Shown: positions 6,199-13,980 of the stretch, piece by piece
Layout: the number at the start of each line of letters is the position of its first letter
Position numbering within the stretch: the first letter of the stretch is position 1
Translations under genes and position numbers: made by a program
Notes under the pieces: model-generated
What the model saw: only the letters and a program-made list of their open reading frames with translations
What the model was told of the DNA's origin: nothing
Databases searched by the model: none
Assembly (NCBI GenBank): GCA_024638905.1
Contig: JAHEJH010000247.1
Location: forward strand, 1 to 14,064
DNA from: Luminiphilus sp.
GTDB taxonomy: Bacteria > Pseudomonadota > Gammaproteobacteria > Pseudomonadales > Halieaceae
Reading direction: 5' to 3'
DNA: 14,064 bases

Positions 6199-7773
6199 AT
6201 GCCAAAACTCATCCATACAAGCGCATGTGCGGGGTTGCTCACGCTCTTTTCCACCGTCGTCTTCTCAGAGACGGTGATCGTTAATTTAGAAGAACCGAAT
6301 GCTGACGGCGTCTACACGGGCATTTCCAACTTGCGCGGCTGGGCCGTCGCCGAATCTGGCATTGCTGTCATAGAGGTCGATGTCGACGGTAGCTATGCGT
6401 TTGACGTGCCCATGGGGGGCGCTCGAGGTGATGTGGCGAAGGTCTACCCCGATTTTCCTGATGCGGATACGTCAGGCTTTTCCATGGCATACAACTATAA
6501 GGGGCTTACTCCAGGGGAGTATGTCTTTACTGCTCGGGCAATCTCTAACGACGGCGGCGTTGCGACACAAAACGCGACCGTGAAGGTCGACCGGTTCCTG
6601 TCCTCTTACATCCGAGACGGCTCGGAAGTCGATACATCGACGGTATCTGAGGTGTCATTTGACGATGCCTCTTTTACGCTGAAAGGCCTCACCGTTGAGG
6701 GTCGTCAGTGGGATGTGGTGATGGATTTTGATACCGCAACCCAGGGCTTCGAAATCACTGACATTGCTGAGGTGGGCGGATCCGGTACGGGAGCAGCTTG
6801 CCCGTCTACCAGCTGGAGCTCGGGAGATTACACCCTCGAGCAGGAAGGCATCGCGCGCCAATTCCGGGTTCGGCTACCGGCCGGCTACAGCAGCGATCAG
6901 GCTTATCCGCTCATCGTGTTGTTCCAAGAATGGGGCGGCGATGAAGGCGAGTTTCTGGACAATGTCACAGTGCAATCAGAGTCGGACCAACGAGGCTATG
7001 TGTTAGTGGCGCCGCTGGGACTGGGTCGAGAAGAACCGGGTAATCGGTTTTCGTCCTGGTCGTTTCAGGGGTCAACAACGGGTCTCGACGGGGATGGCCT
7101 CAATGCAGCAGTCAGTGATGACACTGACGCGATCTGTGATGACGACATGACCGCGAACTACACTTATCCGTCCTGCGAAGGCATCGCTGAGAACGGTTGT
7201 TCCTGGACGCAATGCTCTGTCGACGATGTGTCATTTTCAGCGGCGCTGGTTCAAGAGGTGTCCGCCAATGTCTGCATTGATTCTGACCGCGTTTACGCTG
7301 TGGGCGGCTCGAACGGCGGTATGTTTGTCTGGGATCTGGGCCGTGATGAGCTGAGTGCAGAAGTCTTCACGGCGGTAGCCCCGATTTTGGGGTTGCCCCA
7401 TCGGGGCTATCTGGATCCACCGATCTCCGAGGGCGGTATGCCCGTCATTTCAATTACGGGCTCGCGGGATAGGACAGTTCCCCCGGGTGACTGGGAGCAG
7501 GAAAGTTTCACCACCACCTCAGATGGCGACGTTTACTATTATTCCAGCGCCTCGGCGATCACCAAAGTCTGGGCGGAGTCTCAGGGCTGTGACACCACGG
7601 TACCGGCGGAGTCCATCGATGTTGGCAGCTCCAGTATGGAGTGCCGCGGCTGGTCCTACTGTCAGAGCGACTCACAGTGGCCGCCCGTGCTAGATTGCCG
7701 CGGCGACATGGGCCATATGTATAACCTCCGCTCTAGCTGGCCATTGATTCTGGATTTTTTTGAGCAGCTATAG
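6199..7773 (+). CDS. Secreted Ig-like domain plus CE1/PHB-depolymerase-type esterase
   Basis: The product is a 524-residue exported alpha/beta hydrolase. Residues 1-23 form a signal peptide (MPKLIHTSACAGLLTLFSTV). Residues 25-132 are an Ig-like beta domain with GVYTGISNLRGWAV and DVPMGGARGDVAKVYPDFP. A second short beta segment spans about 145-190. From about 208 comes a catalytic domain of the polyhydroxybutyrate depolymerase/feruloyl esterase type (COG3509-like). The catalytic triad appears to be Ser371 (GGSNGG), Asp424 (GSRDRTVPP) and His506 (GDMGHMYN). Many cysteines in the catalytic half suggest disulfides outside the cytoplasm. It probably hydrolyses an ester in a polymer or side chain. 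ATG 6181 is in frame 18 bases upstream; neither start has a clear ribosome binding site, and I prefer 6199 because its signal peptide is more typical. Confidence 0.85.
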   Translation: MPKLIHTSACAGLLTLFSTVVFSETVIVNLEEPNADGVYTGISNLRGWAVAESGIAVIEVDVDGSYAFDVPMGGARGDVAKVYPDFPDADTSGFSMAYNYKGLTPGEYVFTARAISNDGGVATQNATVKVDRFLSSYIRDGSEVDTSTVSEVSFDDASFTLKGLTVEGRQWDVVMDFDTATQGFEITDIAEVGGSGTGAACPSTSWSSGDYTLEQEGIARQFRVRLPAGYSSDQAYPLIVLFQEWGGDEGEFLDNVTVQSESDQRGYVLVAPLGLGREEPGNRFSSWSFQGSTTGLDGDGLNAAVSDDTDAICDDDMTANYTYPSCEGIAENGCSWTQCSVDDVSFSAALVQEVSANVCIDSDRVYAVGGSNGGMFVWDLGRDELSAEVFTAVAPILGLPHRGYLDPPISEGGMPVISITGSRDRTVPPGDWEQESFTTTSDGDVYYYSSASAITKVWAESQGCDTTVPAESIDVGSSSMECRGWSYCQSDSQWPPVLDCRGDMGHMYNLRSSWPLILDFFEQL

Positions 7774-7786
7774 CGATCGCTGTAGC
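7767..7786. repeat. 20-base near-perfect palindrome over a stop codon
   Basis: GCTATAGCGATCGCTGTAGC is palindromic apart from one T/G position, which would be a U-G wobble in RNA. It spans the TAG of the esterase gene and contains the octamer GCGATCGC. No T-tract follows, so it is not a standard intrinsic terminator. Confidence 0.5.
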
Positions 7787-7839
7787 AAGGACCGATGCGC
7801 AGTTGCTTTCGGGCCCGACGTTAGGGGACTTAACACACC

Positions 7840-9078
7840 ATGACATTTCCAATCGACGCCGTTCGACAACAATTTCCCTCGTTGGCGACAACAGACGACG
7901 GCCAGCGCCGCATCTATTTTGATAACGCGGCGGGCACCCAAGTCCCCAGACAAACCATTGATCGCATCGTCGACTTTTTTCATCGCTACAACAGCAACAC
8001 CGGCGTCTTTAATCCGACCTCTGTCGAGGTCGACGCGCTCTATGACGATGCCGTAAAAGCCATGGCCGACTTTCTGGGTACGACCGACCCGGGTGAAGTG
8101 CTGATTGGCGCCAATATGACAACGCTTACCTACCAGCTCTCGCGCAGTCTCGCGCACCAGTTTGAGCCTGGTGATGAAATCATCATCTCCCGGATGGAGC
8201 ACGAGGGGAACGTTTCGCCATGGCTGCAAATGGCAGAAGACAATGATCTGGTGGTTAAGTGGCTCGAATTTGACCGCAACTCATGGCGTGCCGAACCCGC
8301 ATTGCTCGAACCTCTGCTCAGTGAGCGCACGCGGTTACTGGCGCTCAATTACGCGAGTAACCTGACCGGTGGGGTTAACGATGTGAAGGCCTTGACCGCG
8401 ATGGCTCAGGCCGCCGGCGCCATCGTTTATGTGGACGCCGTGCAATACGCCTCGCACCGACTCATCGATGTGAAAGACCTGGGCTGCGATTTTCTGGCGT
8501 GCTCACCCTACAAGTTTTATGGGCCGCATTTAGGGGTGGTGTATGGCAAACGGAAGCGATTGGAATCCCTCCGCGCTTACAAACTCCGTTGTGCCAGCAA
8601 TGACCTGCCTTTCCGATTCAGCCTGGGCACGCCGGCGTTTGAACTGATCGCAGGACTCATGGGCACGCTGGAGTACTTTCAGTGGCTCGCGGCTGAGACC
8701 GGCTGCAGTGGCGATCGCCGCCAGTTATTCGAGGGTGCTTATACGGCGATGGGCGGCCATGAAGATGGTTTGGCAGAGCAATTGCTGTCCGGCTTGGTGG
8801 CGATACCGGGGCTGACCATGCAGGGCGCAAGCACCCTGACGCACCGCGTCGCGACTTTCTCCTTCACCCACGATCGTCATCCCGCCAGTGCGATCGCGCG
8901 ACAGCTTTCAGATGCCGGCCTTTATTGTCACTGGGGTGATAATTATGCGTTTGAGGTCGCCAAGGCGCTGGATCTTGACCCGCAGGAGGGCGTTTTGCGT
9001 TTGGGGCTGGGCCACTACAACACCACAGGGGAGGTGGCTGAGGCACTCACCCTGATTGAGGGTGTCCTTACCGCCTGA
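7840..9078 (+). CDS. Class V aminotransferase, cysteine desulfurase-like family
   Basis: The product is a 412-residue fold-type I PLP enzyme of the cysteine-desulfurase-like group (the subfamily I associate with TIGR01976), probably cytosolic. Family features are YFDNAAGT at 26-33, the Glu120-His121-x-x-Asn124 motif (RMEHEGN), Asp199 and His206 around the cofactor (VDAVQYASH), and the PLP lysine Lys225 in SPYKFYGPH. The C-terminal loop that carries the persulfide cysteine in SufS (RxGHHCAQP) reads RLGLGHYNT at 387-395, without cysteine. It may therefore act as a lyase, epimerase or transaminase on an amino acid rather than as a sulfur donor enzyme. No Isc or Suf genes adjoin. ATG 7840 has AGGGGA ending 11 bases upstream. 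It follows the esterase gene by 66 bases and ends 15 bases from the convergent isomerase gene. Confidence 0.88.
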   Translation: MTFPIDAVRQQFPSLATTDDGQRRIYFDNAAGTQVPRQTIDRIVDFFHRYNSNTGVFNPTSVEVDALYDDAVKAMADFLGTTDPGEVLIGANMTTLTYQLSRSLAHQFEPGDEIIISRMEHEGNVSPWLQMAEDNDLVVKWLEFDRNSWRAEPALLEPLLSERTRLLALNYASNLTGGVNDVKALTAMAQAAGAIVYVDAVQYASHRLIDVKDLGCDFLACSPYKFYGPHLGVVYGKRKRLESLRAYKLRCASNDLPFRFSLGTPAFELIAGLMGTLEYFQWLAAETGCSGDRRQLFEGAYTAMGGHEDGLAEQLLSGLVAIPGLTMQGASTLTHRVATFSFTHDRHPASAIARQLSDAGLYCHWGDNYAFEVAKALDLDPQEGVLRLGLGHYNTTGEVAEALTLIEGVLTA

Positions 9079-9093
9079 CGAGATCGGGCTGGG

Positions 9094-9939
9094 TCAAGCG
9101 CCTTCGAGATCTGACCAGATCCCTTCCACCCACTCTCTGATTTGCAGGCCCTCTTGCCATCGGTCTGACAGCTCGGTTTGGTCAGCACCTGTAATCGCAT
9201 AGGCAGGTGGCCCAAGCTCCACCAAAAAATTGAGTGTGGCATCGTGCGGTTGACGAGCATGCCAGCCTGACATGCCCTGTTGCCACCACTGCCGATACTG
9301 GGCGACCCAATCACGGTGCTGGGGGAAATCAATCGCAATTTGGATTTGCTGATTATTCGAGATGCGCCCCTGAAACGAATCCGAGCGCTCAAGGATGGTC
9401 GAGAAATAACCCTCATCAGTCTCGTTCAGCGGAATTTGCAGCTCGCGATCGACCACGAAGTGGGAGAGATCGGCACATAGCCGCAGCTCAGGGACTCTCT
9501 CCAATACTTCCAACGTAAAGAACAGGTCGTTCAGTGTGCCGTTCCGGTGTGTCTCGAGCAGAAACGGAAAGTCATACGCGTTTGCCATCGCCAGCCAAGT
9601 CTCGACGACCGGCACGGCCTCTGCTGCGGTCAATGGCATGACTCCACCAATCACATTGACCTGGGTGGCGCTCATTTCCGCGGCCATTTCTAGCAGCGGC
9701 CGCATCGCCTCAACGTCGTGAGGGAAGGCGTTGACCATGCACTTTAATCCCAGTCGCTCGAAGGCGGGCTTCAGCGCCAGACAATCCGGGATCTCGGATA
9801 CATTCGGGTCGACACAGGCCCCCACATAACCCGCTTCGGCAATGCGCTCCATGTGCACTTCGACCGGCTCTTCGGCCTGCCCGGGAATACGCCGCTCCAT
9901 CGCCCAGAGCGATTGGTAAATATCGAGGGTGTGTGCCAT
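9094..9939 (-). CDS. Sugar phosphate isomerase/epimerase-like TIM-barrel protein
   Basis: The product is a 281-residue protein of the xylose-isomerase-like TIM-barrel (AP endonuclease 2) superfamily, which covers sugar isomerases, epimerases and dehydratases. Likely metal ligands are Glu129 (LLETHRN), Asp157 and His160 (CADLSHF) and Glu241 (VELGPP). In the position after strand 7 where many relatives have His (HvkD-type motif), this protein has Gln190 in FQGRISN, so the reaction may differ. Trp and Gln richness near 209-226 is unusual but unexplained. The gene starts at ATG 9939, ten bases after the stop of the desaturase gene on the same strand, and has no clear ribosome binding site, which suggests coupled translation. 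The substrate is unknown; pairing with a membrane desaturase does not point to sugar metabolism in an obvious way. Confidence 0.8.
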   Translation of the reverse strand: MAHTLDIYQSLWAMERRIPGQAEEPVEVHMERIAEAGYVGACVDPNVSEIPDCLALKPAFERLGLKCMVNAFPHDVEAMRPLLEMAAEMSATQVNVIGGVMPLTAAEAVPVVETWLAMANAYDFPFLLETHRNGTLNDLFFTLEVLERVPELRLCADLSHFVVDRELQIPLNETDEGYFSTILERSDSFQGRISNNQQIQIAIDFPQHRDWVAQYRQWWQQGMSGWHARQPHDATLNFLVELGPPAYAITGADQTELSDRWQEGLQIREWVEGIWSDLEGA

Positions 9940-9949
9940 CGATGCGGCG

Positions 9950-10972
9950 TTAGAAGGACGTCAGAAACGACGCGGCGTTACCGCCGGTGAGCTGCGCAGA
10001 TTGGGCCGCACGCAAAAAGTCCTTGCCCGACGCGGGCTCAAGATCGGGCGCGTCGTGAAAGATGCGGTATCGGCGGTAGCGCACGTACATCACCAACTGT
10101 GGCCACAAGCGAATCACCGTATCGGGGTCTTCCCCGAACAGTTCGCGGTGTAGTGTGGGCAACTCGAACCATGGTGTGGTGGGTTTGGCATGATGGGCGT
10201 TGTGATACCCAAAGTTCAGGATTAGCCAGTTCACCCATTCGTAGCGCCAGGAAAGAATGGGACTAAACGTGTGCTCCTGTTCCCAGGCTAAATCGCCTTT
10301 ATGCTCGGAGACCTCGTCGGTATAGAGATTGGTGCGGTAGGGGTAATCGTGCTCGAGGCCGTCAACGAACCGCAGCACAATGATCATCAGCATGTAGGCG
10401 ATGAGATAGCCAGCCAGTGCGACAGGCGCATAGACGGCCAGTGCGGCGAGCAGACTGAATCTAACCAGAATCACCCCAACATTGCGCGGGAGCTGGTTAC
10501 GCCGCTGAGGGATGATGAAGGCCGTAAAGACCATGATGGTGTGCATCAAGATGCAGTGAGCCGGGATGAAACACCACTCCAAAAAGATCGTTGCGCGATA
10601 AACGAGCGGATGCTTTTTGAAGAATCCCTCATAATCAAACCACACCACATCGTCGTTCTCGACGTGATGCCGGAAGTGCTTGGTGCGGATGTCTTCCACC
10701 GTGCCGTAGCAGGAGCCACAGATCCAACCGAGCCAACCGGCTAGTTGGTTGTTATGCCGATTCACCGTAAAAACGGTGTTATGGGCGCACTCGTGGATCA
10801 TGTACGCCGCAATGATCATGCCGTGCCCCAGCAATAAAACGCCGGCGATGAAGCCCGCCCAGCCGCCTGAAAACAACAGCCACCAGCCCACGACATACGC
10901 AGCCAGTGAGTAGGTGACAGCACCGGTGTGCCACCGCTGCCCTTTGGCCGATTTAAAGGTCCAGGTCGTCAT
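9950..10972 (-). CDS. Membrane fatty acid desaturase family protein
   Basis: The product is a 340-residue integral membrane di-iron enzyme of the fatty acid desaturase superfamily, which also contains hydroxylases and ketolases. The three histidine boxes are HECAH at 60-64, HFRHH at 99-103 and HNAHH at 257-261, with an extra His in GLEHDYPYR near 208. Hydrophobic segments at about 23-58, 128-156 and 168-200 give the usual four-helix topology, with the boxes facing the cytoplasm. It would use O2 and an electron donor to oxidise an acyl chain or other lipid; no ferredoxin or reductase gene is adjacent. ATG 10972 has only a poor GGAA upstream. It is the first gene of a pair with the TIM-barrel isomerase. 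Exact product (double bond position or hydroxylation) is not readable. Confidence 0.88.
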   Translation of the reverse strand: MTTWTFKSAKGQRWHTGAVTYSLAAYVVGWWLLFSGGWAGFIAGVLLLGHGMIIAAYMIHECAHNTVFTVNRHNNQLAGWLGWICGSCYGTVEDIRTKHFRHHVENDDVVWFDYEGFFKKHPLVYRATIFLEWCFIPAHCILMHTIMVFTAFIIPQRRNQLPRNVGVILVRFSLLAALAVYAPVALAGYLIAYMLMIIVLRFVDGLEHDYPYRTNLYTDEVSEHKGDLAWEQEHTFSPILSWRYEWVNWLILNFGYHNAHHAKPTTPWFELPTLHRELFGEDPDTVIRLWPQLVMYVRYRRYRIFHDAPDLEPASGKDFLRAAQSAQLTGGNAASFLTSF

Positions 10973-11058
10973 GTGAATTTGGGTTCCACATTATTGGCTG
11001 AGTTTTAGCGTTGCGGGTGGCCACTGGCGTAATCAAAGGCTTGTCCTGCGTCTCATCG

Positions 11059-11101
11059 CGTATTGCGTGCGCAGTATACGAACGCGGGGCGGAGAAAAAA
11101 A
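11059..11101 (-). promoter_or_regulatory. Candidate promoter of the desaturase pair
   Basis: On the minus strand TATACT (11078-11073) is a good -10 box. With a 17-base spacer the -35 would fall in a T-run (11101-11096), which is a poor match. The arms CGTAT and ATACG (11059-11063, 11076-11080) with inner TGCG/CGCA form an imperfect hairpin over the -10, which could be an operator. The leader to ATG 10972 would be about 95 bases. Confidence 0.3.
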
Positions 11102-11143
11102 CCGCGCAAAGGTAGTCGTTGAAGGCCAAAGTACAGTGGCCCC

Positions 11144-13054
11144 TTAATCCGGTCGGTAGTCCTCCACCGGTTGCCCCAGCAGTCTGAGGCCGACCACGGT
11201 GACTGCCGCAGCCCCCAGCATGCCGACCCACCAGGGCAGGCCAAAGCTGGTGGGCAGGGTGCCAAATCCTAGGGCGGCAGCGCCAGCCAGCAGCGCGTAG
11301 GGTAGTTGTGTTCTCACATGCTCAATATGGTCGCAGCCTGCCGAGAGGGAAGACATCACGGTGGTATCCGAGATCGGTGAGCAGTGGTCGCCCCAGACCG
11401 CACCGGCCAGAACACCCGATACAGAAGAATAGAGAATGAAGTAATCCTTATCCGCGGTCAGGCCCTCCATGCCCATAATTGCCCAGCACAGCGGTAACAC
11501 CAGCGGCAGCAAAATGCCCATGGCGCCCCAACTGCTGCCGGTTGAAAAGGCCGTAAAGGCGGCCAGCACAAAAATGACGGCGGGCAGTGCCGCAGCGGGC
11601 AAGCTGTCCCCCAGGCTCGCAATCAGAAAATCAGCGGTATGCAGTTCGCGGCTGATCTCTGACATCGACCACGCGAGCACCAGAATAATCATGGCAATAA
11701 ACGTAAACCGCGCCCCTGACACCCACGCGTCGACGATTTCGTCGAGCGTCAGCAGCCTTTGCGCGGCGGTCATGACAATCGCGACCAGGGCACCTGCCAG
11801 CGATGCCCACATCAGCGCGCGATAGGAATTGGCCGAGCCCACAATCTCACCGATCGTATCGCCCTCGCCGGTGACGTAGAGGCCAACCAGAATCCCCAAA
11901 ATCATTACCGCCACGGGAATCAGCGCATTAAAAGCCCTCGGTGGAACGCCATCTTTCATGGCCAGCGCCGCCTCGTCATCCTGACCGACCTTGGACTTGA
12001 CCGGTGGCGCTGTAACACCTGTGGTCCGTGCTCGCCTTTCAGCGGCGAGCATGGGTCCAAACTCGCGCCCTGTGGTGATGACCAGTACCACCAGCAGGAT
12101 GGCCATAAACGGGTAGAAGCTATAGAGGATGGAGTTCAGGAAAATGCTGTAAGGACTCATGGTCAGGTCATCGAGCGGTGCGATGGCATCGCCAATGAGA
12201 CTGACCTGATAGCCAATCCATGTTGTGACTAGCGCGATCGTCGCCAAAGGCGCCGCCGTTGAGTCAACGAGATAGGCGAGCTTTTCTCTAGAGATGCGCA
12301 ATCGGTCGGTGATGGAGCGACTGGTGTTGCCCACTACGAGGGTATTGGAGTAATCGTCGAAAAATATGAGCAGCCCGAGTGACCACACCGCCAGTTGTCC
12401 ACGCTTGGCACTGTTGGCGCCGGTGATAATCCATTCAACGATGCCGCGCATACCGCCGTTGCGTGAAATCACGCCGACCATCCCGGCGATCATGAACGTA
12501 AACAGCATGATGGTGGCGTGATCGTAGTCCGCCACCGCATTGGCCACATAGACCTCAAAGCTCGCAAATAGCCCCGTAAACAAGCCCTTGGCCGACAGGC
12601 CCTCTAGCGCCCAGGCGCCAAGCCATAAACCCAGCATAAGCGCAGGCAAGACGCTGCGGATCAGGAGCGCCATGCCGATCGCCACCAAGGGCGGCAATAT
12701 CGAGACCCAAGCCGGGATCACAGATACCTTCGTTTGCTGAACCACCTCTCCAGAGATTTCGAGGATCACCACAGTGGCACCTGTGCCCGTTACGACAACG
12801 TCACTGAAGATCCATTCGCCGTCAGAGCGACTCGGGGTATACGGAAAATCATCGACCCGTAACAAGGGTGTGGGCTGCGAGGCGGCAGTGCGGTCTGTGG
12901 CGGGCGAGGACACCGTCAGATCGTAGGTGATGCCTTCCAGAAAAACCTGGGGTAGTTGTATCTCATAAACTGCCGATGCCCTGACGGCTGATGGCCACAA
13001 CAGTGTGCAACTGAGCAAGACACTGCTTGCCCAAACGAAAAAACCACGCCCCAT
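11144..13054 (-). CDS. Na+/H+ antiporter NhaC family protein with periplasmic N-domain
   Basis: The product is a 636-residue inner-membrane secondary transporter of the NhaC (Na_H_antiporter, PF03553-type) family, expected to exchange Na+ for H+ or to move an organic acid or amino acid with these ions. Residues 1-27 are a signal peptide ending AVRASA. Residues 28-112 form a beta-rich segment that should lie in the periplasm. The transporter core follows from about 117 with many hydrophobic helices. Family motifs are FFDDYSNTLVVGNTSRS at 231-247, STAAPLAT near 265, the TGSSWGAMG loop, and GDHCSPISDTT at 555-565, the last being highly characteristic. Plain family members are about 450-530 residues, so the N-terminal extension is extra. 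ATG 13054 has GGGG six bases upstream. It is divergent to the TauE/SafE gene. Confidence 0.9.
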   Translation of the reverse strand: MGRGFFVWASSVLLSCTLLWPSAVRASAVYEIQLPQVFLEGITYDLTVSSPATDRTAASQPTPLLRVDDFPYTPSRSDGEWIFSDVVVTGTGATVVILEISGEVVQQTKVSVIPAWVSILPPLVAIGMALLIRSVLPALMLGLWLGAWALEGLSAKGLFTGLFASFEVYVANAVADYDHATIMLFTFMIAGMVGVISRNGGMRGIVEWIITGANSAKRGQLAVWSLGLLIFFDDYSNTLVVGNTSRSITDRLRISREKLAYLVDSTAAPLATIALVTTWIGYQVSLIGDAIAPLDDLTMSPYSIFLNSILYSFYPFMAILLVVLVITTGREFGPMLAAERRARTTGVTAPPVKSKVGQDDEAALAMKDGVPPRAFNALIPVAVMILGILVGLYVTGEGDTIGEIVGSANSYRALMWASLAGALVAIVMTAAQRLLTLDEIVDAWVSGARFTFIAMIILVLAWSMSEISRELHTADFLIASLGDSLPAAALPAVIFVLAAFTAFSTGSSWGAMGILLPLVLPLCWAIMGMEGLTADKDYFILYSSVSGVLAGAVWGDHCSPISDTTVMSSLSAGCDHIEHVRTQLPYALLAGAAALGFGTLPTSFGLPWWVGMLGAAAVTVVGLRLLGQPVEDYRPD

Positions 13055-13080
13055 CCTGTGCCCCAGATTTATTTTCCCCG

Positions 13081-13109
13081 ATTATTACAGCAATCAGTCT
13101 GGATGTCCG
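13081..13109 (-). promoter_or_regulatory. Candidate promoter of the NhaC-family gene
   Basis: On the minus strand CGGACA (13109-13104) and AATAAT (13086-13081) are separated by 17 bases, about 25 bases upstream of ATG 13054. The -10 matches five of six and the -35 four of six consensus positions. It is a plausible sigma-70 type promoter by eye only. Confidence 0.3.
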
Positions 13110-13169
13110 AGGGTCCAGAGGCCAGAAGGAGATCCGAGGACTCCATGACGACCCGTTGCGTCGCGACAC

Positions 13170-13194
13170 CAGACAGCGCAGAGTGCGCTGTCTG
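13170..13194 (+). promoter_or_regulatory. Strong hairpin in the leader of the TauE/SafE gene
   Basis: AGACAGCGCA (13171-13180) and TGCGCTGTCT (13184-13193) are exact reverse complements around GAG; the flanking C13170 and G13194 extend the stem to 11 pairs. It ends 24 bases before the GTG start and 14 before the ribosome binding site. No T-tract follows. It may be an RNA leader structure or a DNA operator. Confidence 0.55.
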
Positions 13195-13218
13195 TGTTGG
13201 TATGAGTCAGGAGACAGC

Positions 13219-13980
13219 GTGATCGAGGAGCTGGGTCTGTTTCTCGCGGGTCTAATCGGCGGCATGGTTAATTCCATCGCTGGCGGCGGCAGCTTCATTA
13301 CGTTCCCAGCGCTGATGGCGGCGGGTGTGTCTCCCATTGCTGCCAACGCCACCAATACCTTTGCCTCGAGCGCCGGCTACCTGAGTGGTGCCGCGGGATT
13401 TCGCCGGGAACTGTGGGCGCATCGGCATCAGCTACCAAGAGTCGCGGTGTCGGCACTCATCGGCGGCGGCTTGGGCGCGTGGTTATTGCTGCAGACTCCG
13501 GAAAACACCTTCAGTCGCGCGATTCCCTGGTTATTACTTTTGGCCACCGTGCTGTTGGTATGGGGCGACCCTTTGCAGGCGGCTTTGCGGCGCCGCTTTG
13601 AGGGCAAGCAATCGCTTACGGCGCTGGGCGGTTTATTGCTGGCACTGTTGCTACTACTGGTCTGCACCTACGGTGGTTTTTTCAACGCGGGCTTGGGCAT
13701 CATCCTGCTGGGCTACTTCACGCTCGCCGGGTATCAAGATATCCATTTGATGAACGGGCTGAAGCTGCTGGTCTCGGCGCTCGTATCTATTTTGGCCATC
13801 GTGATGTTCGGCGTTGGTGATCTCATCGCCTGGAGAGAGGGTGCGATCGTGCTCATCGGCACGTTGATCGGTGGGTATGCGGCCGCGAGTGCGGTGAGAG
13901 TGGTGAGTCAGCGTTTGGTGCGCCGCGCCATCATTGTGGTGGCCGCTGGTATGACCGTTTATTTTTTTATCGCGAGTTGA
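13219..13980 (+). CDS. TauE/SafE (sulfite exporter) family permease
   Basis: The product is a 253-residue integral membrane protein of the TauE/SafE (DUF81) family, whose members export sulfite, sulfoacetate or other small organosulfur or organic anions. The two family half-repeats are visible: GLIGGMVNSIAGGGSFITFP at about 11-30, and GGFFNAGLGIILLGYFTLAG in the second half, each followed by an Asn-containing helix. About eight hydrophobic segments are present and the length is normal. The frame is open upstream to 13027, but GTG 13219 has AGGAGA at 13209-13214 with ideal spacing and fits the family's N-terminus. It stands alone, divergent from the antiporter gene, with a strong hairpin in its leader. 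Substrate cannot be deduced; no sulfur-oxidation or taurine genes are seen nearby. Confidence 0.88.
   Translation: MIEELGLFLAGLIGGMVNSIAGGGSFITFPALMAAGVSPIAANATNTFASSAGYLSGAAGFRRELWAHRHQLPRVAVSALIGGGLGAWLLLQTPENTFSRAIPWLLLLATVLLVWGDPLQAALRRRFEGKQSLTALGGLLLALLLLLVCTYGGFFNAGLGIILLGYFTLAGYQDIHLMNGLKLLVSALVSILAIVMFGVGDLIAWREGAIVLIGTLIGGYAAASAVRVVSQRLVRRAIIVVAAGMTVYFFIAS

Noticed and set aside
7768..8229. 153-codon minus-strand frame over the start of the PLP enzyme gene
   Set aside because: Antisense to a strongly supported gene with no motif of its own.
10301..10744. 147-codon plus-strand frame
   Set aside because: It is a shadow of the desaturase gene; the His-rich and Asp-rich product reflects antisense codons.
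11085..11105. Intrinsic terminator for the antiporter gene ending in a T-run on the minus strand
   Set aside because: The run of seven T residues is not preceded by a stable stem; only a three- or four-pair stem can be drawn.
13027..13218. N-terminal extension of the TauE/SafE protein
   Set aside because: The translated extension is hydrophilic and unlike the family, and it would cross the leader hairpin; GTG 13219 has an ideal ribosome binding site.
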